A stretch of DNA of 64,000 nucleotides from Dyadobacter pollutisoli (GTDB taxonomy: Bacteria; Bacteroidota; Bacteroidia; Cytophagales; Spirosomataceae), in assembly GCF_026625565.1 (NCBI RefSeq), contig NZ_CP112998.1:2296501-2360500 (forward strand), read 5' to 3'. The position numbers and the translations under genes are program-made. Below the pieces are notes generated by a model. That model ran no database searches and was not told where the DNA came from. It saw only the letters and a list, made by a program, of their open reading frames with translations. This document shows, piece by piece, positions 51,625-60,744 of this stretch; within the stretch, counting starts at the first letter, position 1, and each line of letters opens with the position of its first letter.

Positions 51625-53400
51625 TTAAACAGCCATCAGGTAGTCGCTCAAACTACTCTCTTCACTCAGATTCAGCTTTTTACGCAGCCTGTGGCGGGCC
51701 GTTTTTACACTGTCGGGAGAAATGTTCAATAGCGCTGCTGCCTCTTTAAGGTTGAGGTTAAGCCTGATCAGAGCACATAGCCGAAGCTCGCCGCCACTCA
51801 GCTCGGGATTTTCTTTTTTTAGCTTCAAGAAGAAGTCTTTATGAACTCCTTCGAAGTACATTTTAAACTCTTCCCAATCTTTATCCTGTGTAAAACTGTA
51901 ATCGATCAGATTGAGCAATTTGGAAAGCAGCGGCGAGTTTTCATCTCGTTTTCCATTCTGAAGAGTGGTGGAAACAATGCTCCGGATCTCTTCCAGAATG
52001 CCATTTTTTTGGATCAGGTTGAGTGTATGTGTGGTCAATGCTTTGTTCCTGAATTCCAGTTCTGCGGTAAGCTGCTCTTCCTTTTCGATCCTGTTGCGGA
52101 TCTCTGTTTCTGCCAGCTGCCGCTGCACATGATTTAATTCCCGATCCTTGGTTTGTTTGAGTTTTTGCCTGTTGAATGCGAGCGCAAGCAGAATGATAAC
52201 AGCCGCGAGCGTTACCGCCACGGTATTTCGCGTGGCATAGCCCAGGTCCTTCTCCTTTTGCAACAACTTTATTTCGTCTTCTTTTTTCTGGCTCTCATAA
52301 TGTACGCGCAGATTTGCAATCTTGTTGGCATTTTCAGCATTAAAAAGAGAGTCCCTCAGTGTAGAGGACAGCTTTTGGAACCGATAGGCATCAGCATAGT
52401 TGCCGGTTTCGCCATAAACTTTTGATAGTCCTTCCGAGGCTAGTTGCAAAGCTGGTTTTAAGCCGAGAGAGTCAGCGAGCACATAGGCTTTTTGAAAATG
52501 AACGATGGCATTATTGTTCTGTTTCAGCTTGTGATAAACGTTACCGAGCCCGTTGTAAGACGTTACCATTAAACGTTTGCTCTTGAATGTTCGGTTAAGG
52601 TCCAATGCTTTTTCGTACGAAGCCTGCGCTTTCTCGTAGTCACCCATTTGAAAACTGATATCTCCCAGGTCGTTTCGGCAAATGATTTGGCCGTTAAGGT
52701 CTTTAAAGCCTTCAAATATTATTAAGGCCTCGGTGGCGTTTTGCTGGGCGAGGGCGTATTTCTTCTGTCTGTTGTAAATCGCAGCCATATTGATATGTGC
52801 GCCGCCAACGGATTTGAGATCTCCAAGCTTTTTCCAGATTTCCTGCGCCTGTTTGTAGAAGGATAGTGATTCGTCGTAATTCTGTTGTTTTTTATGGATA
52901 ATCCCCATGCTATTGAGCAGCGAGCCTACGCGGCTTTGGTCGTTGATTTCCCGGAAAATGGAAATAGCCTGGGTATAATTTTCCAGAGCTTGTCCATAAT
53001 TGCCCTGTTCACCGTACACAATGCCGGTATTGGAAATGGCGCTTGCGAAGCCTTTTTTATCGCCGATCTTCTCATACAGGTCGCGGCTTTTGGTATAGAA
53101 ATCCAGCGAAGCAGGGTAGTTATTTTTCTGCCAGTGGTACACACCCATGCTCTGGTAGCTACGTGCCATGCCACGTGTGTAGTCGAGCTTCTCGGATAAC
53201 GCCAGCGCTTCGTTTGAATAGGCTATCGTTTTTTCAGGGGCCGAGCTCCAGTACTCCATCGCCAGGTCAATCAGCAGATTGACTTTGCCTGTATCGACAG
53301 GCGATTTTTTTAATTGAGTTTCCAGCGAGTCGATGCGCTGTGAGTGAACAAAATGAGGAACGAAGGAACAAAAGAGTAACAGGTAAACATACGGTTTCAT
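51625..53400 (-). CDS. TPR-containing membrane-bound regulator with LuxR-type HTH (second)
   Basis: 591 residues, signal peptide ~1-20 (FVPHFVHSQ). Six to seven clear TPR repeats ~60-340 (e.g. YPASLDFYTKSRDLYEKIGD, QNYDESLSFYKQAQEIWKKL), one transmembrane helix ~395-412 (TVAVTLAAVIILLALAF), a coiled coil and a LuxR-like HTH (LRLCALIRLNLNLKEAAALL, then SPDSVKTARHRLRKKL). Same architecture as the gene at 48760 but clearly diverged, so an old duplication or family member. Signal unknown. Confidence 0.87.
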   Translation of the reverse strand: MKPYVYLLLFCSFVPHFVHSQRIDSLETQLKKSPVDTGKVNLLIDLAMEYWSSAPEKTIAYSNEALALSEKLDYTRGMARSYQSMGVYHWQKNNYPASLDFYTKSRDLYEKIGDKKGFASAISNTGIVYGEQGNYGQALENYTQAISIFREINDQSRVGSLLNSMGIIHKKQQNYDESLSFYKQAQEIWKKLGDLKSVGGAHINMAAIYNRQKKYALAQQNATEALIIFEGFKDLNGQIICRNDLGDISFQMGDYEKAQASYEKALDLNRTFKSKRLMVTSYNGLGNVYHKLKQNNNAIVHFQKAYVLADSLGLKPALQLASEGLSKVYGETGNYADAYRFQKLSSTLRDSLFNAENANKIANLRVHYESQKKEDEIKLLQKEKDLGYATRNTVAVTLAAVIILLALAFNRQKLKQTKDRELNHVQRQLAETEIRNRIEKEEQLTAELEFRNKALTTHTLNLIQKNGILEEIRSIVSTTLQNGKRDENSPLLSKLLNLIDYSFTQDKDWEEFKMYFEGVHKDFFLKLKKENPELSGGELRLCALIRLNLNLKEAAALLNISPDSVKTARHRLRKKLNLSEESSLSDYLMAV

Positions 53401-53482
53401 AAGGACGTAAACGTCAAGTCGTTAAGGGGCAATAAATATAAAAGAAATTAACGTATGGATGTATCCGTATTAGCGAAAGGTC

Positions 53483-53510
53483 AAAAAAATGGCGGTCATT
53501 TCTGACCGCC
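53483..53510 (-). terminator. Minus-strand intrinsic terminator without an obvious long gene
   Basis: GGCGGTCA (53491-53498) pairs with TGACCGCC (53503-53510); reading on the minus strand the hairpin is followed by a seven-T run (53483-53489). Upstream of it on that strand lies only the tiny ORF at 53542-53616, so a short transcript probably ends here. Confidence 0.6.
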
Positions 53511-53541
53511 GCGCAACCCACAACAAAGAGTGGCACAGTTA

Positions 53542-53616
53542 TTAATCTGCGATTACATGATTGTAGTCCTTGACTAATCTAAGGTTTTGAAACCTGTATT
53601 TGTGGTCAACCATCAT
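53542..53616 (-). CDS. Possible small RNA or microprotein gene (24 codons)
   Basis: MMVDHKYRFQNLRLVKDYNH, then VIAD and stop; basic with no membrane segment. The terminator at 53483-53510 supports a short transcript, but whether the ORF or the RNA itself matters cannot be told. The remaining part of the 53401-53820 gap shows no other gene. Confidence 0.3.
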   Translation of the reverse strand: MMVDHKYRFQNLRLVKDYNHVIAD

Positions 53617-53820
53617 GTTATTCTACGGAAAACAGCAAAATGAATTGCTCACAAAATGACCATTAATGATCTTTCTGCCCGGAAATTTCCGGTTCCTTTT
53701 AACATGATGAGAGAGGTTGCTGGCACTAAGCTAGCACAAATACATGGTCCGTCAAAAGAATAATTTTTTTTGTCATTTTGGCCTTTCCTGGCATAGGTTT
53801 TTTGCAGGTTTTGAAATCAT

Positions 53821-56058
53821 ATGGAAAATACAAAACAACCATTACATTCAGGAAGGCTAATTATTGTTGCTTATCGATTGCCATTTAAATTAATAAGGGA
53901 GAACGATGAGGTGCAGTTATTTCAGAATTCCGGCGGGTTGGTTTCGGCGGTTTTATCATTGGTAAATGATCAGAAGGAGCCGATTTTCAGTTCTGCCGAA
54001 CGAATTCAATGGGTAGGTTTTTCTGAAAATACACCCGAGGAACTGGAAGGGCAATCGCTGGAAAATGATGATTTCCAGGCGCATCCGGTATTTATTTCCG
54101 ATGAAGTAAATGAGAATTATTACGAAGGATTTTGCAACAACCTAATCTGGCCGCTATGCCATTATTTTCCTTCCCTTGCCCGCTTTGAAGAGGCTTACTA
54201 TGATGCTTATAAGGTGGCCAACAGGCTGTTTTATGACAAGGTAGCCGAAATTATCCAGCCCGGAGACGTGGTTTGGGTGCAGGACTACCAGCTGATGTTA
54301 TTACCTGACATGATACGGCAGAGGTTTCCCGAAAACAAGATAGGGTTCTTTTTTCACATTCCATTTCCTTCTTTCGAGCTCTTCCGTTTACTGCCGGTTG
54401 CCTGGCGCAAGGCGATTGTCGACGGTATTTTGGGAGCTGACGTAGTAGGGTTTCATACCAATGACTATGTAGAGTATTTCCTTAAAGCGGCCAGGCTAGT
54501 TTCGGGTTATGGCAATAAGTTGCATTACATTAATATGAGCAACAGGATCATTAAAGTTGATTCGTTTCCGATCAGCATTGATTTTCATAAGTTTAACGAT
54601 GCATTTGAAGAACCGGAGGTAGCTGTTGCCAGAAACGATGCAAGGAATTCTTTAAAAGAGAAGATTATTTTTTCAGTCGATCGGCTGGATTACTCAAAAG
54701 GGATCATTCACAGGCTCAGAGGTTATCAGCGGTTTCTGGAAAATTGCCCCGAGTGGCACGAAAAAGTGTCATTTGTAATGGTGGTAGTGCCGTCGCGCGA
54801 CACCATTGAGCAATACCAGCAGATGAAGTCGGACATTGACCAGACCGTAGGCAGGATCAATGCTGACTACGGTAATATTTATTGGCAGCCGATTATTTAT
54901 CAGTACCGGTCTATGCCATACCACGAGCTGGTGGGTATGTACACGGCGAGCGACGTAGCACTCATTACGCCTGTGAGAGATGGTATGAACCTGGTTTGCA
55001 AGGAATATGTTGCGAGCCGGAAGGATAGGCAAGGCGTATTGATACTTAGTGAGATGGCAGGCGCGGCCGCAGAACTTGGCGAGGCGCTGATCATCAATCC
55101 GCTGGACCAGCAGGACATTGCAGACGCGATTAAAACCGCATTTGAAATGCCCATTGAAGAACAAACCAAAAGAATGGACGCCATGCGCGAGCGTATATTA
55201 GATTACGACGTTTTTGCCTGGACCAATGATTTTTTTACCCAAATGACGATGCTTGAACTAGAACACGAAAGGCTACGCCAGGTGTTTCTGACCAATAGTG
55301 GTATTGATTCGATTCGAAAGGCGTATCAATCCTCGACAAACAGGATTTTATTTTTTGACTATGACGGAACATTGGCTCCGATCGTGCCCGATCCGGCCAA
55401 GGCAATTATTTCCGAGGACGTGAAGAAGCTGATACAGGAGATTGCGAAAAAAGATACGGTTATCATTATTAGCGGGCGGGACCGTCACTTTCTGGATCAG
55501 CTTTTTGCCGATATGCCTGTTCATATCATTGCGGAACATGGTGCATTGACCCGAACGAAGGGTAGTAGTGAATGGCAGCTTAATGAAAGCTATGAGGAAA
55601 ACTGGAAGGATAGCATCCGTCCAATCATGCAAATTTATGCCAAAAGATGCCCCGGTGCATTTGTAGAAGAAAAAGAAACCGCGCTGGCATGGCATTACCG
55701 CACTGCTGACGAAAAGGAGTATGCCAACAGACGGGCGCAAGAGCTACTCTGGCAATTGAAGAACTACATTCAACCAGAGCTGAACTTGCAGGTGATTGAC
55801 GGTAACAAGGTCGTGGAAGTTAAAAAGACGGCTTTCAACAAAGGTACCGCTGCACGAATTTTTGTTGAAAATGGTAACTATGACTTTGTACTCGCGATCG
55901 GTGACGACACCACGGACGAGGACATGTTTGAGGCCCTGCCTGACGACTCATTTACCATTAAAATCGGGGACGACCTTTCCGCGGCCCGCAACCATATCAG
56001 AAGCCAGGAAGAGGTCTTCCATTTTCTTGATTTTATGGTGTCGGCGATAGGAGAGTAA
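53821..56058 (+). CDS. Fused trehalose-6-phosphate synthase/phosphatase
   Basis: 745 residues: GT20 synthase domain (OtsA-like) ~12-480 with WVGFSENTPEELEG, VWVQDYQLMLLP, FSVDRLDYSKGI and ALITPVRDGMNLVCKEYVA; HAD phosphatase domain (OtsB-like) ~500-740 with DYDGTLAPIVPD (nucleophile Asp), ISGRDRHFL and GDDTTDEDMFEA. Makes trehalose from UDP-glucose and glucose 6-phosphate in one chain. Both active sites look complete. Cytoplasmic. A common Bacteroidota fusion. Confidence 0.95.
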   Translation: MENTKQPLHSGRLIIVAYRLPFKLIRENDEVQLFQNSGGLVSAVLSLVNDQKEPIFSSAERIQWVGFSENTPEELEGQSLENDDFQAHPVFISDEVNENYYEGFCNNLIWPLCHYFPSLARFEEAYYDAYKVANRLFYDKVAEIIQPGDVVWVQDYQLMLLPDMIRQRFPENKIGFFFHIPFPSFELFRLLPVAWRKAIVDGILGADVVGFHTNDYVEYFLKAARLVSGYGNKLHYINMSNRIIKVDSFPISIDFHKFNDAFEEPEVAVARNDARNSLKEKIIFSVDRLDYSKGIIHRLRGYQRFLENCPEWHEKVSFVMVVVPSRDTIEQYQQMKSDIDQTVGRINADYGNIYWQPIIYQYRSMPYHELVGMYTASDVALITPVRDGMNLVCKEYVASRKDRQGVLILSEMAGAAAELGEALIINPLDQQDIADAIKTAFEMPIEEQTKRMDAMRERILDYDVFAWTNDFFTQMTMLELEHERLRQVFLTNSGIDSIRKAYQSSTNRILFFDYDGTLAPIVPDPAKAIISEDVKKLIQEIAKKDTVIIISGRDRHFLDQLFADMPVHIIAEHGALTRTKGSSEWQLNESYEENWKDSIRPIMQIYAKRCPGAFVEEKETALAWHYRTADEKEYANRRAQELLWQLKNYIQPELNLQVIDGNKVVEVKKTAFNKGTAARIFVENGNYDFVLAIGDDTTDEDMFEALPDDSFTIKIGDDLSAARNHIRSQEEVFHFLDFMVSAIGE

Positions 56059-56085
56059 TGCTTGCCTTTGTATTTTAGAGGTCAA

Positions 56086-56670
56086 ATGCAGGAACCGTTA
56101 CAACTTCTTTATTCGCTTGTCAATGCTGTTCAGCCTCTGCCTGAGGACGACTGGGCGGCTTTTTCGTCAATATGGAAACCTTTTCAGGCTGGGCGGAAGG
56201 AGATTGTTACTTCGGTGGGAGAGAGGGAAAAGTATTTGTATTTTGTAATGGAAGGCGTTCAGAGAGTGTATTATCTCGACGATCAAAACCGGGAAGCGAC
56301 GATTGTGTTTACCTATGCTCCGTCGTTTGGAGGAGTAGTTGATTCGTTGCTGCTGGAACAGCCTTCGCGCTATTATTATGAAACGCTCACGCCGTCCCGC
56401 TTTCTGAAAACACCCTATACCGAACTCAAATCGTTGATGAATGAAAGACCTTCCATTGAAAGAATGGTGCGTCAGGGGCTTACCCAAACATTGTCCGGGG
56501 TAATGGAGCGACTGGTGGAAGTGCAATGCTTTTCGTCCGAGGACAAGTTTCGGAAACTGCTTTTGCGCAGTCCGCATATTTTGCAATTGGTACCTCACAA
56601 GTATCTCGCTAACTATCTGGGCATTAACCCCACTAATTTCAGTAAATTGGTAAATAAGGTAAGAATTTGA
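56086..56670 (+). CDS. Crp/Fnr-family transcriptional regulator
   Basis: 194 residues from MQEPLQLLYSL (a TTG start at 56062 would add 8 residues). Cyclic-nucleotide-binding-like sensor ~25-115, lacking the full cAMP phosphate-binding motif; helical region and short C-terminal HTH KYLANYLGINPTNFSKLVNKV. Such short Bacteroidota Crp-like proteins often regulate an adjacent small enzyme; here the DinB-like gene 72 bp downstream. Confidence 0.85.
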   Translation: MQEPLQLLYSLVNAVQPLPEDDWAAFSSIWKPFQAGRKEIVTSVGEREKYLYFVMEGVQRVYYLDDQNREATIVFTYAPSFGGVVDSLLLEQPSRYYYETLTPSRFLKTPYTELKSLMNERPSIERMVRQGLTQTLSGVMERLVEVQCFSSEDKFRKLLLRSPHILQLVPHKYLANYLGINPTNFSKLVNKVRI

Positions 56671-56742
56671 AAATGTTGGTTTTTACCAAAATTCAGAAAG
56701 GGCAGAGCCAGCATCTTTGCATTGAATTCAACATTAAATGCA

Positions 56743-57309
56743 ATGGAAAAAGTCAATAAAAGGAACCTGCTGCTGAAACTCGAAGACCGGGTCGAAGGTC
56801 ATATTTCGGATACGATAGTGCTGTTCCAAAACATGGAAGATGCTTTTTTGAATGAGCCTTCGGTGTCGGGAGGGTGGAGTATCGCCCAATGTCTGGAACA
56901 TTTGAATAGTTATGGGCAGTACTACCTGCCCAAAATCCGCGAGCAAATGGCGGAAGCAGCCGATCAACCGGAAAAACAGGATTTTCAGAGTAGCTGGTTG
57001 GGAGCCTATTTTACCAGAATGATGGAACCCGAAACCGGCAAAGGCAAATACAAAGCTTTCAAGGGCCATATCCCGGCGTCGGACCTGAATGCAGCCGAAA
57101 CCGTTGCCGAATTTCTCCGGCAACAGGAAGATTTGTTGATGTTACTCAGGGCCGCTGGTAGTAAGGATCTGGAAACCATTAAGATACCGGTATCCATTCT
57201 GCCTTTTATAAGGTTAAGGGTAGGAGATGTCTTTCAGTTTATTATCGCCCACAACGAGCGGCATATGCAACAGGCAATGCGAAATCTGATCAGGGAAACC
57301 AGTTTCTAA
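56743..57309 (+). CDS. DinB-family protein
   Basis: 188 residues from ATG at 56743 (a TTG at 56722 is also open). Four-helix DinB-like pattern with GGWSIAQCLEHLNSYGQYYL and FQFIIAHNERHMQQAM, where His residues at ~50, ~168 and ~172 could bind a metal. Often linked to a Crp-like regulator in this phylum. Function unknown, possibly thiol S-transferase. Confidence 0.85.
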   Translation: MEKVNKRNLLLKLEDRVEGHISDTIVLFQNMEDAFLNEPSVSGGWSIAQCLEHLNSYGQYYLPKIREQMAEAADQPEKQDFQSSWLGAYFTRMMEPETGKGKYKAFKGHIPASDLNAAETVAEFLRQQEDLLMLLRAAGSKDLETIKIPVSILPFIRLRVGDVFQFIIAHNERHMQQAMRNLIRETSF

Positions 57310-57323
57310 GCCCTGTAAAGCAC

Positions 57324-57575
57324 TTAGGCGATGGTTAGTCCGCCATTATCATCCAGGTTTTCAAGTTTAACAAAGTGGCAAACGTACCCGGCAGAGCGAA
57401 GTACTGCCTGTATTCTGGTAAAATCCGATAATTCCGAAGTAAGGGTCAGAAGCAGTTCCTGGAAATCATAAGCCCAGTGTTTCACGTTTAATTGTTTGAG
57501 ACAATCATGCAATCGCTGAAACGACTTGGTGTTTTTGATTTTAGTACGAAATGAAATCTTATATGTATTTCTCAT
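57324..57575 (-). CDS. Small ferredoxin-like-fold protein, HMA-like without metal site
   Basis: 83 residues. Pattern of strand-helix-strand (TYKISFRTKI, SFQRLHDCLKQLNVKHWAYDF, ELLLTLTSE, IQAVLRSAGYVCHFVKLEN) resembles heavy-metal-associated or ferredoxin-like folds but lacks CXXC. Frequent in Cytophagales genomes to my impression; no function. Confidence 0.55.
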   Translation of the reverse strand: MRNTYKISFRTKIKNTKSFQRLHDCLKQLNVKHWAYDFQELLLTLTSELSDFTRIQAVLRSAGYVCHFVKLENLDDNGGLTIA

Positions 57576-57702
57576 TGTAATTCAAATTATGAAGGATAGG
57601 TTTTGATGAAGTATAGTCTATCATATCGCTGGTATTAGTTTGCTTCCCAAATGTGATACTTATTTATAATAATTACAAATAAGTGCTATTTTTAATTTTT
57701 AA

Positions 57703-57750
57703 ATCAAAAAAGCTTCGCAACCCGGACGTAAGTTGCAAAGCTTTTTTGAT
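57703..57750 (-). terminator. Hairpin terminator of the dipeptidase operon
   Basis: ATCAAAAAAGCTTCGCAAC (57703-57721) pairs with the segment at 57732-57750 with one mismatch. On the minus strand the trailing arm is T-rich, after the stop at 57789. Confidence 0.7.
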
Positions 57751-57788
57751 TATTGCTTTATTGGAATATTAAGAATTTATTAGACTTG

Positions 57789-58859
57789 TCATTTCCAGTT
57801 TCTATCGAGGAAATCAACCCAGTTACGCCACATAATTTGTTCAATGTCCTGTGCCGAGTAGCCACGCGAGGATAGGATTGAGGTAATGGATTGCAGGTCG
57901 GCGATGGAATCGAGGTCACCGGGCGACTGTTCTTTTCCATAAGCTCCGTCCAGATCTGAACCTATACCCACGTGCAGTGCATTGCCCGCCAGCTGGCAAA
58001 TATGGTCAATGTGCTGAGCAACATGTTCGATTTTCAAACCGGTACTTTCGGGTGTGGATTTTCCCCTGATCCAGCCGGGAATCATCATCCAGGCGTCAAA
58101 AGCCATACCGATGACAGCTTTTCTTCCCAGCAATTCCCTGATCATCGGATCGGAGAACTGGCGGTTGTGAGGGACGATCTCCCGTACCAGATTGTGGCTC
58201 GCCCAAACCGGTCCTTTGAAAATGTCCAAAGCCTCCCAAAAAGCGGTATCGCATAAATGCGTCGCATCGAGAATGATACCCAGCTTATCCATTTCACGAA
58301 GCAGGTCTTTGCCTTTTTGGGACAGCGGCTGGTCAGAATCGGTACCATATGCGTACACGCCGGGGCCGTAGTGTGCCGGACCGATCGCGCGCAGACCGTA
58401 TTGATAAGCTATTTCAAGATTTTTGAGACTAATGAATGAATCAGCACCTTCCAGGCTCAGGATATAACCGATAGGAAGATTTTCAGTTGATTCGGCTGTT
58501 TGCCAAAGGTTTAAGTGCTTGTGCAGTCCCGCCAGGTCGGTGATCTGTACCATTTCGCCAGCTTCTTCCATGGCTTTGTACCAGGCGATCTGGGCCTGGG
58601 TTTGCGCCCATGCCTGTGCCTGCGAGTGCCAGCCGGGAATTTTACTGTCTGGTTTTACAAAACGACCGATCTGCGTAGCGACGCACATTCCAATGTTGCC
58701 TTTGCGCATTTCCGGAAAGCTAACTACTCCTTTGCCACGATCGGGCTTATCGGTCAGGTTCTTTTCGCGTTCACGAATGGCACTTAGTTCCTGCGTCAAA
58801 TCCCGGTTCCATTCAACAGCATTCATCGAAAGGTCGAGATGGGCATCAAAAAGAAACAT
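57789..58859 (-). CDS. Membrane dipeptidase (renal dipeptidase, M19 family)
   Basis: 356 residues. The M19 metal motif DAHLDLSMNA (His-x-Asp) at ~5-14; bridging Glu in LSLEGADSF; His residues in DATHLCD and PVWASHNLVREIVPHNRQFSD. Splits dipeptides, often with D-residues or dehydropeptides. No signal peptide, so cytoplasmic here. Last gene of the D-amino-acid/peptide operon, 24 bp after the D-threonine-aldolase-like gene. Confidence 0.9.
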   Translation of the reverse strand: MFLFDAHLDLSMNAVEWNRDLTQELSAIREREKNLTDKPDRGKGVVSFPEMRKGNIGMCVATQIGRFVKPDSKIPGWHSQAQAWAQTQAQIAWYKAMEEAGEMVQITDLAGLHKHLNLWQTAESTENLPIGYILSLEGADSFISLKNLEIAYQYGLRAIGPAHYGPGVYAYGTDSDQPLSQKGKDLLREMDKLGIILDATHLCDTAFWEALDIFKGPVWASHNLVREIVPHNRQFSDPMIRELLGRKAVIGMAFDAWMMIPGWIRGKSTPESTGLKIEHVAQHIDHICQLAGNALHVGIGSDLDGAYGKEQSPGDLDSIADLQSITSILSSRGYSAQDIEQIMWRNWVDFLDRNWK

Positions 58860-58882
58860 GTAAGAATATTTTTAAATGAGTA

Positions 58883-59995
58883 CTAAATAGTCAGTCTGCG
58901 GGTGCGGGCAGTGATTTTCCATTCATTGACAACGTCGCCATTTTCAATGATGCTGGCATAGTCATGCAATGCTACTGATGGGCAAATGTGATATGGAAGC
59001 GCATAAAACACATCGCCGATCTGCACAGATTCCCACGCTTCGGCGCTAACCTGCAATACACCATGTTCCTCGCTCTGACTTAGAACTGTATAGCCGCTGA
59101 GGTTCAGGAGTTTAAACCGGTTTTCAACAGGGTTTTCGGCTGCAATGGCTTTGTGGCCCAGGTCGATGGTGACAATACCAGCCGTAGGTTTTGAAACCAC
59201 ACGGGTAAGGATAAGCGCTGCGTGTTGAAATGGTTGCCCGTCAAACCGGTCGCCGTAACCCCAATCCCAAAGTACATTGGTTCCGGGACTGAGAAAAACT
59301 TCCGGCCGCAATGCATGCACCGTAAATGAAGGAGATCCGCCTGCAATGATCATCGGCTCGCTGGCTCCATCGTTTTTGATCAGGTCCAATAGCGGTAGCA
59401 CTTTGTCATAGGCTTCATCGGTCGCCAGTTTTCTTTCGGAAAATTCGGGGTTTCTAATGTGGCCGTCATAGGCGTGGACTCCACTAAATGAAATGTTCGA
59501 CAAGCCGGTAACATAGCGGTACAGAGCTAGTATAGATCCGTCTGTCGGACTTCCCGAACGGTTCATACCATTGTTTACATCTATGAAAAACGTCGACGTA
59601 AAATCATGTGCTACCGACGCCTCGTTCAAATCATTCGCCGACTTTTCATTGTCGATCAACGACGAGAAAGTGATGTCGGGATACTTAGCACGCAATTGAA
59701 ACAGCCGTGAGATATTGGGCCCCACCAGTTGGTACGCAATCAGGATCCATTTGGCGCCTGCGTCGGCCAGCATTTCTGCTTCGGCGATCGTGGCACATTT
59801 AAATTTATTAATACCCTGTTCCAGCTGAATCTTAACAATTTCGCTGCATTTATGAGTCTTAATGTGGGGTACCAAACGATTTGCATCTCCGGCAATGCTG
59901 ATCATGCTACGGATATTGTGCTCAATACGCTCTTTATAGAAAAGCAATGAGGGCGAAATCACTTCTTGCGGATTTGTGAGTTGGAACCAGGCCAT
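58883..59995 (-). CDS. D-threonine aldolase / D-serine dehydratase-like PLP enzyme
   Basis: 370 residues from MAWFQLTNPQEVIS; the upstream 19 codons (to 60052) are repeat DNA. Alanine-racemase-like PLP barrel: LVPHIKTHKCSEIV with PLP-lysine (Lys46 by alignment), INKFKCATIAEAEMLADAG, and C-terminal metal-binding ALPYHICPSVALHD (His/Cys/His pattern of the DTA/DSD family). Acts on D-threonine or related D-beta-hydroxy amino acids. A 28-bp hairpin of octamer repeats fills the gap to ridA. Confidence 0.87.
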   Translation of the reverse strand: MAWFQLTNPQEVISPSLLFYKERIEHNIRSMISIAGDANRLVPHIKTHKCSEIVKIQLEQGINKFKCATIAEAEMLADAGAKWILIAYQLVGPNISRLFQLRAKYPDITFSSLIDNEKSANDLNEASVAHDFTSTFFIDVNNGMNRSGSPTDGSILALYRYVTGLSNISFSGVHAYDGHIRNPEFSERKLATDEAYDKVLPLLDLIKNDGASEPMIIAGGSPSFTVHALRPEVFLSPGTNVLWDWGYGDRFDGQPFQHAALILTRVVSKPTAGIVTIDLGHKAIAAENPVENRFKLLNLSGYTVLSQSEEHGVLQVSAEAWESVQIGDVFYALPYHICPSVALHDYASIIENGDVVNEWKITARTRRLTI

Positions 59996-60008
59996 TTGTT
60001 TCAATTTT

Positions 60009-60074
60009 GAATTAGTGAATGAGTGAATGAGTGAATGAAGCAAAATATTCACTCATTCACTCATTCGCTAATTC
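60009..60074. repeat. Octamer-repeat hairpin between ridA and the D-TA gene
   Basis: Left arm 60009-60036 (GAATTAG then GTGAATGA units) and right arm 60047-60074 pair over 28 bp with one mismatch, loop of 10. It almost fills the 84-bp gap. Confidence 0.85.
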
Positions 60075-60079
60075 AGTCA

Positions 60080-60556
60080 TTATTTCTCTTCCAATTCAAA
60101 CATCACCTCAATCTCAACCGGAATATTGTCCGGCAAAGAGCCCATACCTACTGCGCTGCGTACGCCGATACCGTTTTCTTCGCCCCAGATTTTGGCAAAT
60201 AACTCGCTGCAACCATTGATAATGAATGGATGTTTTTCGAAATCGGGTGTACAGTTTACCATTCCCAGCACTTTGATCACTCTCTTGATACGGTTCAGGC
60301 TACCCAGGTTCGCTTTCAATGTTGATAATATAGTTAGTCCCACCTGACGAGCAGCAAGTTTGCCCTGATCAGCGTCCATGTCTTTTCCAATCCTGCCTTT
60401 GATCAGCGTTCCGTCGTCCTGCACGGTTCCGTGACCCGATACATATACCCAACGTTTGTCAACGATTAGTAATGGTTTATAGACGCCCAATGGTTTAGGG
60501 GCGGGAGGCAGGTTAAGCCCAAGTTGAGCGAAGTTTGATTCAGGTGTTTGCTCCAT
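60080..60556 (-). CDS. RidA/YjgF-family protein
   Basis: 158 residues. RidA fold with the GHGTVQDDGTL strand, a conserved-type arginine in RSAVGMGSLPDNIPVEIEV, and an added loop VNCTPDFEKHPFIING as in the longer YjgF-like subgroup. Removes reactive 2-aminoacrylate/enamines released by PLP enzymes, so it fits next to the D-TA/D-serine-type enzyme. Confidence 0.9.
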   Translation of the reverse strand: MEQTPESNFAQLGLNLPPAPKPLGVYKPLLIVDKRWVYVSGHGTVQDDGTLIKGRIGKDMDADQGKLAARQVGLTILSTLKANLGSLNRIKRVIKVLGMVNCTPDFEKHPFIINGCSELFAKIWGEENGIGVRSAVGMGSLPDNIPVEIEVMFELEEK

Positions 60557-60582
60557 GATAAATTAATGAGTAACGATTTGAT

Positions 60583-60737
60583 GCGAATTAGCGAATGAGT
60601 GAATTAGCGAATGAGTGAATGAGTGAATGAGTGAATTAGCGAATGAGTGAATTAGCGAATAAATTAACTTATCTAATCATTCAATCATTCAGTCATTCAG
60701 TCATTCACTCATTAGTCATTAGTCATTCACTCATTCA
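60583..60737. repeat. Octamer tandem array with inverted half between gntP-like and ridA genes
   Basis: 60583-60660 consists of about ten units of GCGAATTA / GYGAATGA type; 60675-60737 holds the reverse-complement version (CATTCAGT, CATTCACT units). Fills almost the whole gap of 188 bp and can fold into many alternative hairpins. Confidence 0.85.
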
Positions 60738-60744
60738 AAATTGG

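Noticed and set aside
60583..60737. CRISPR-like tandem array
   Set aside because: Units are 8 bases and contiguous with no spacers; there are no cas genes.
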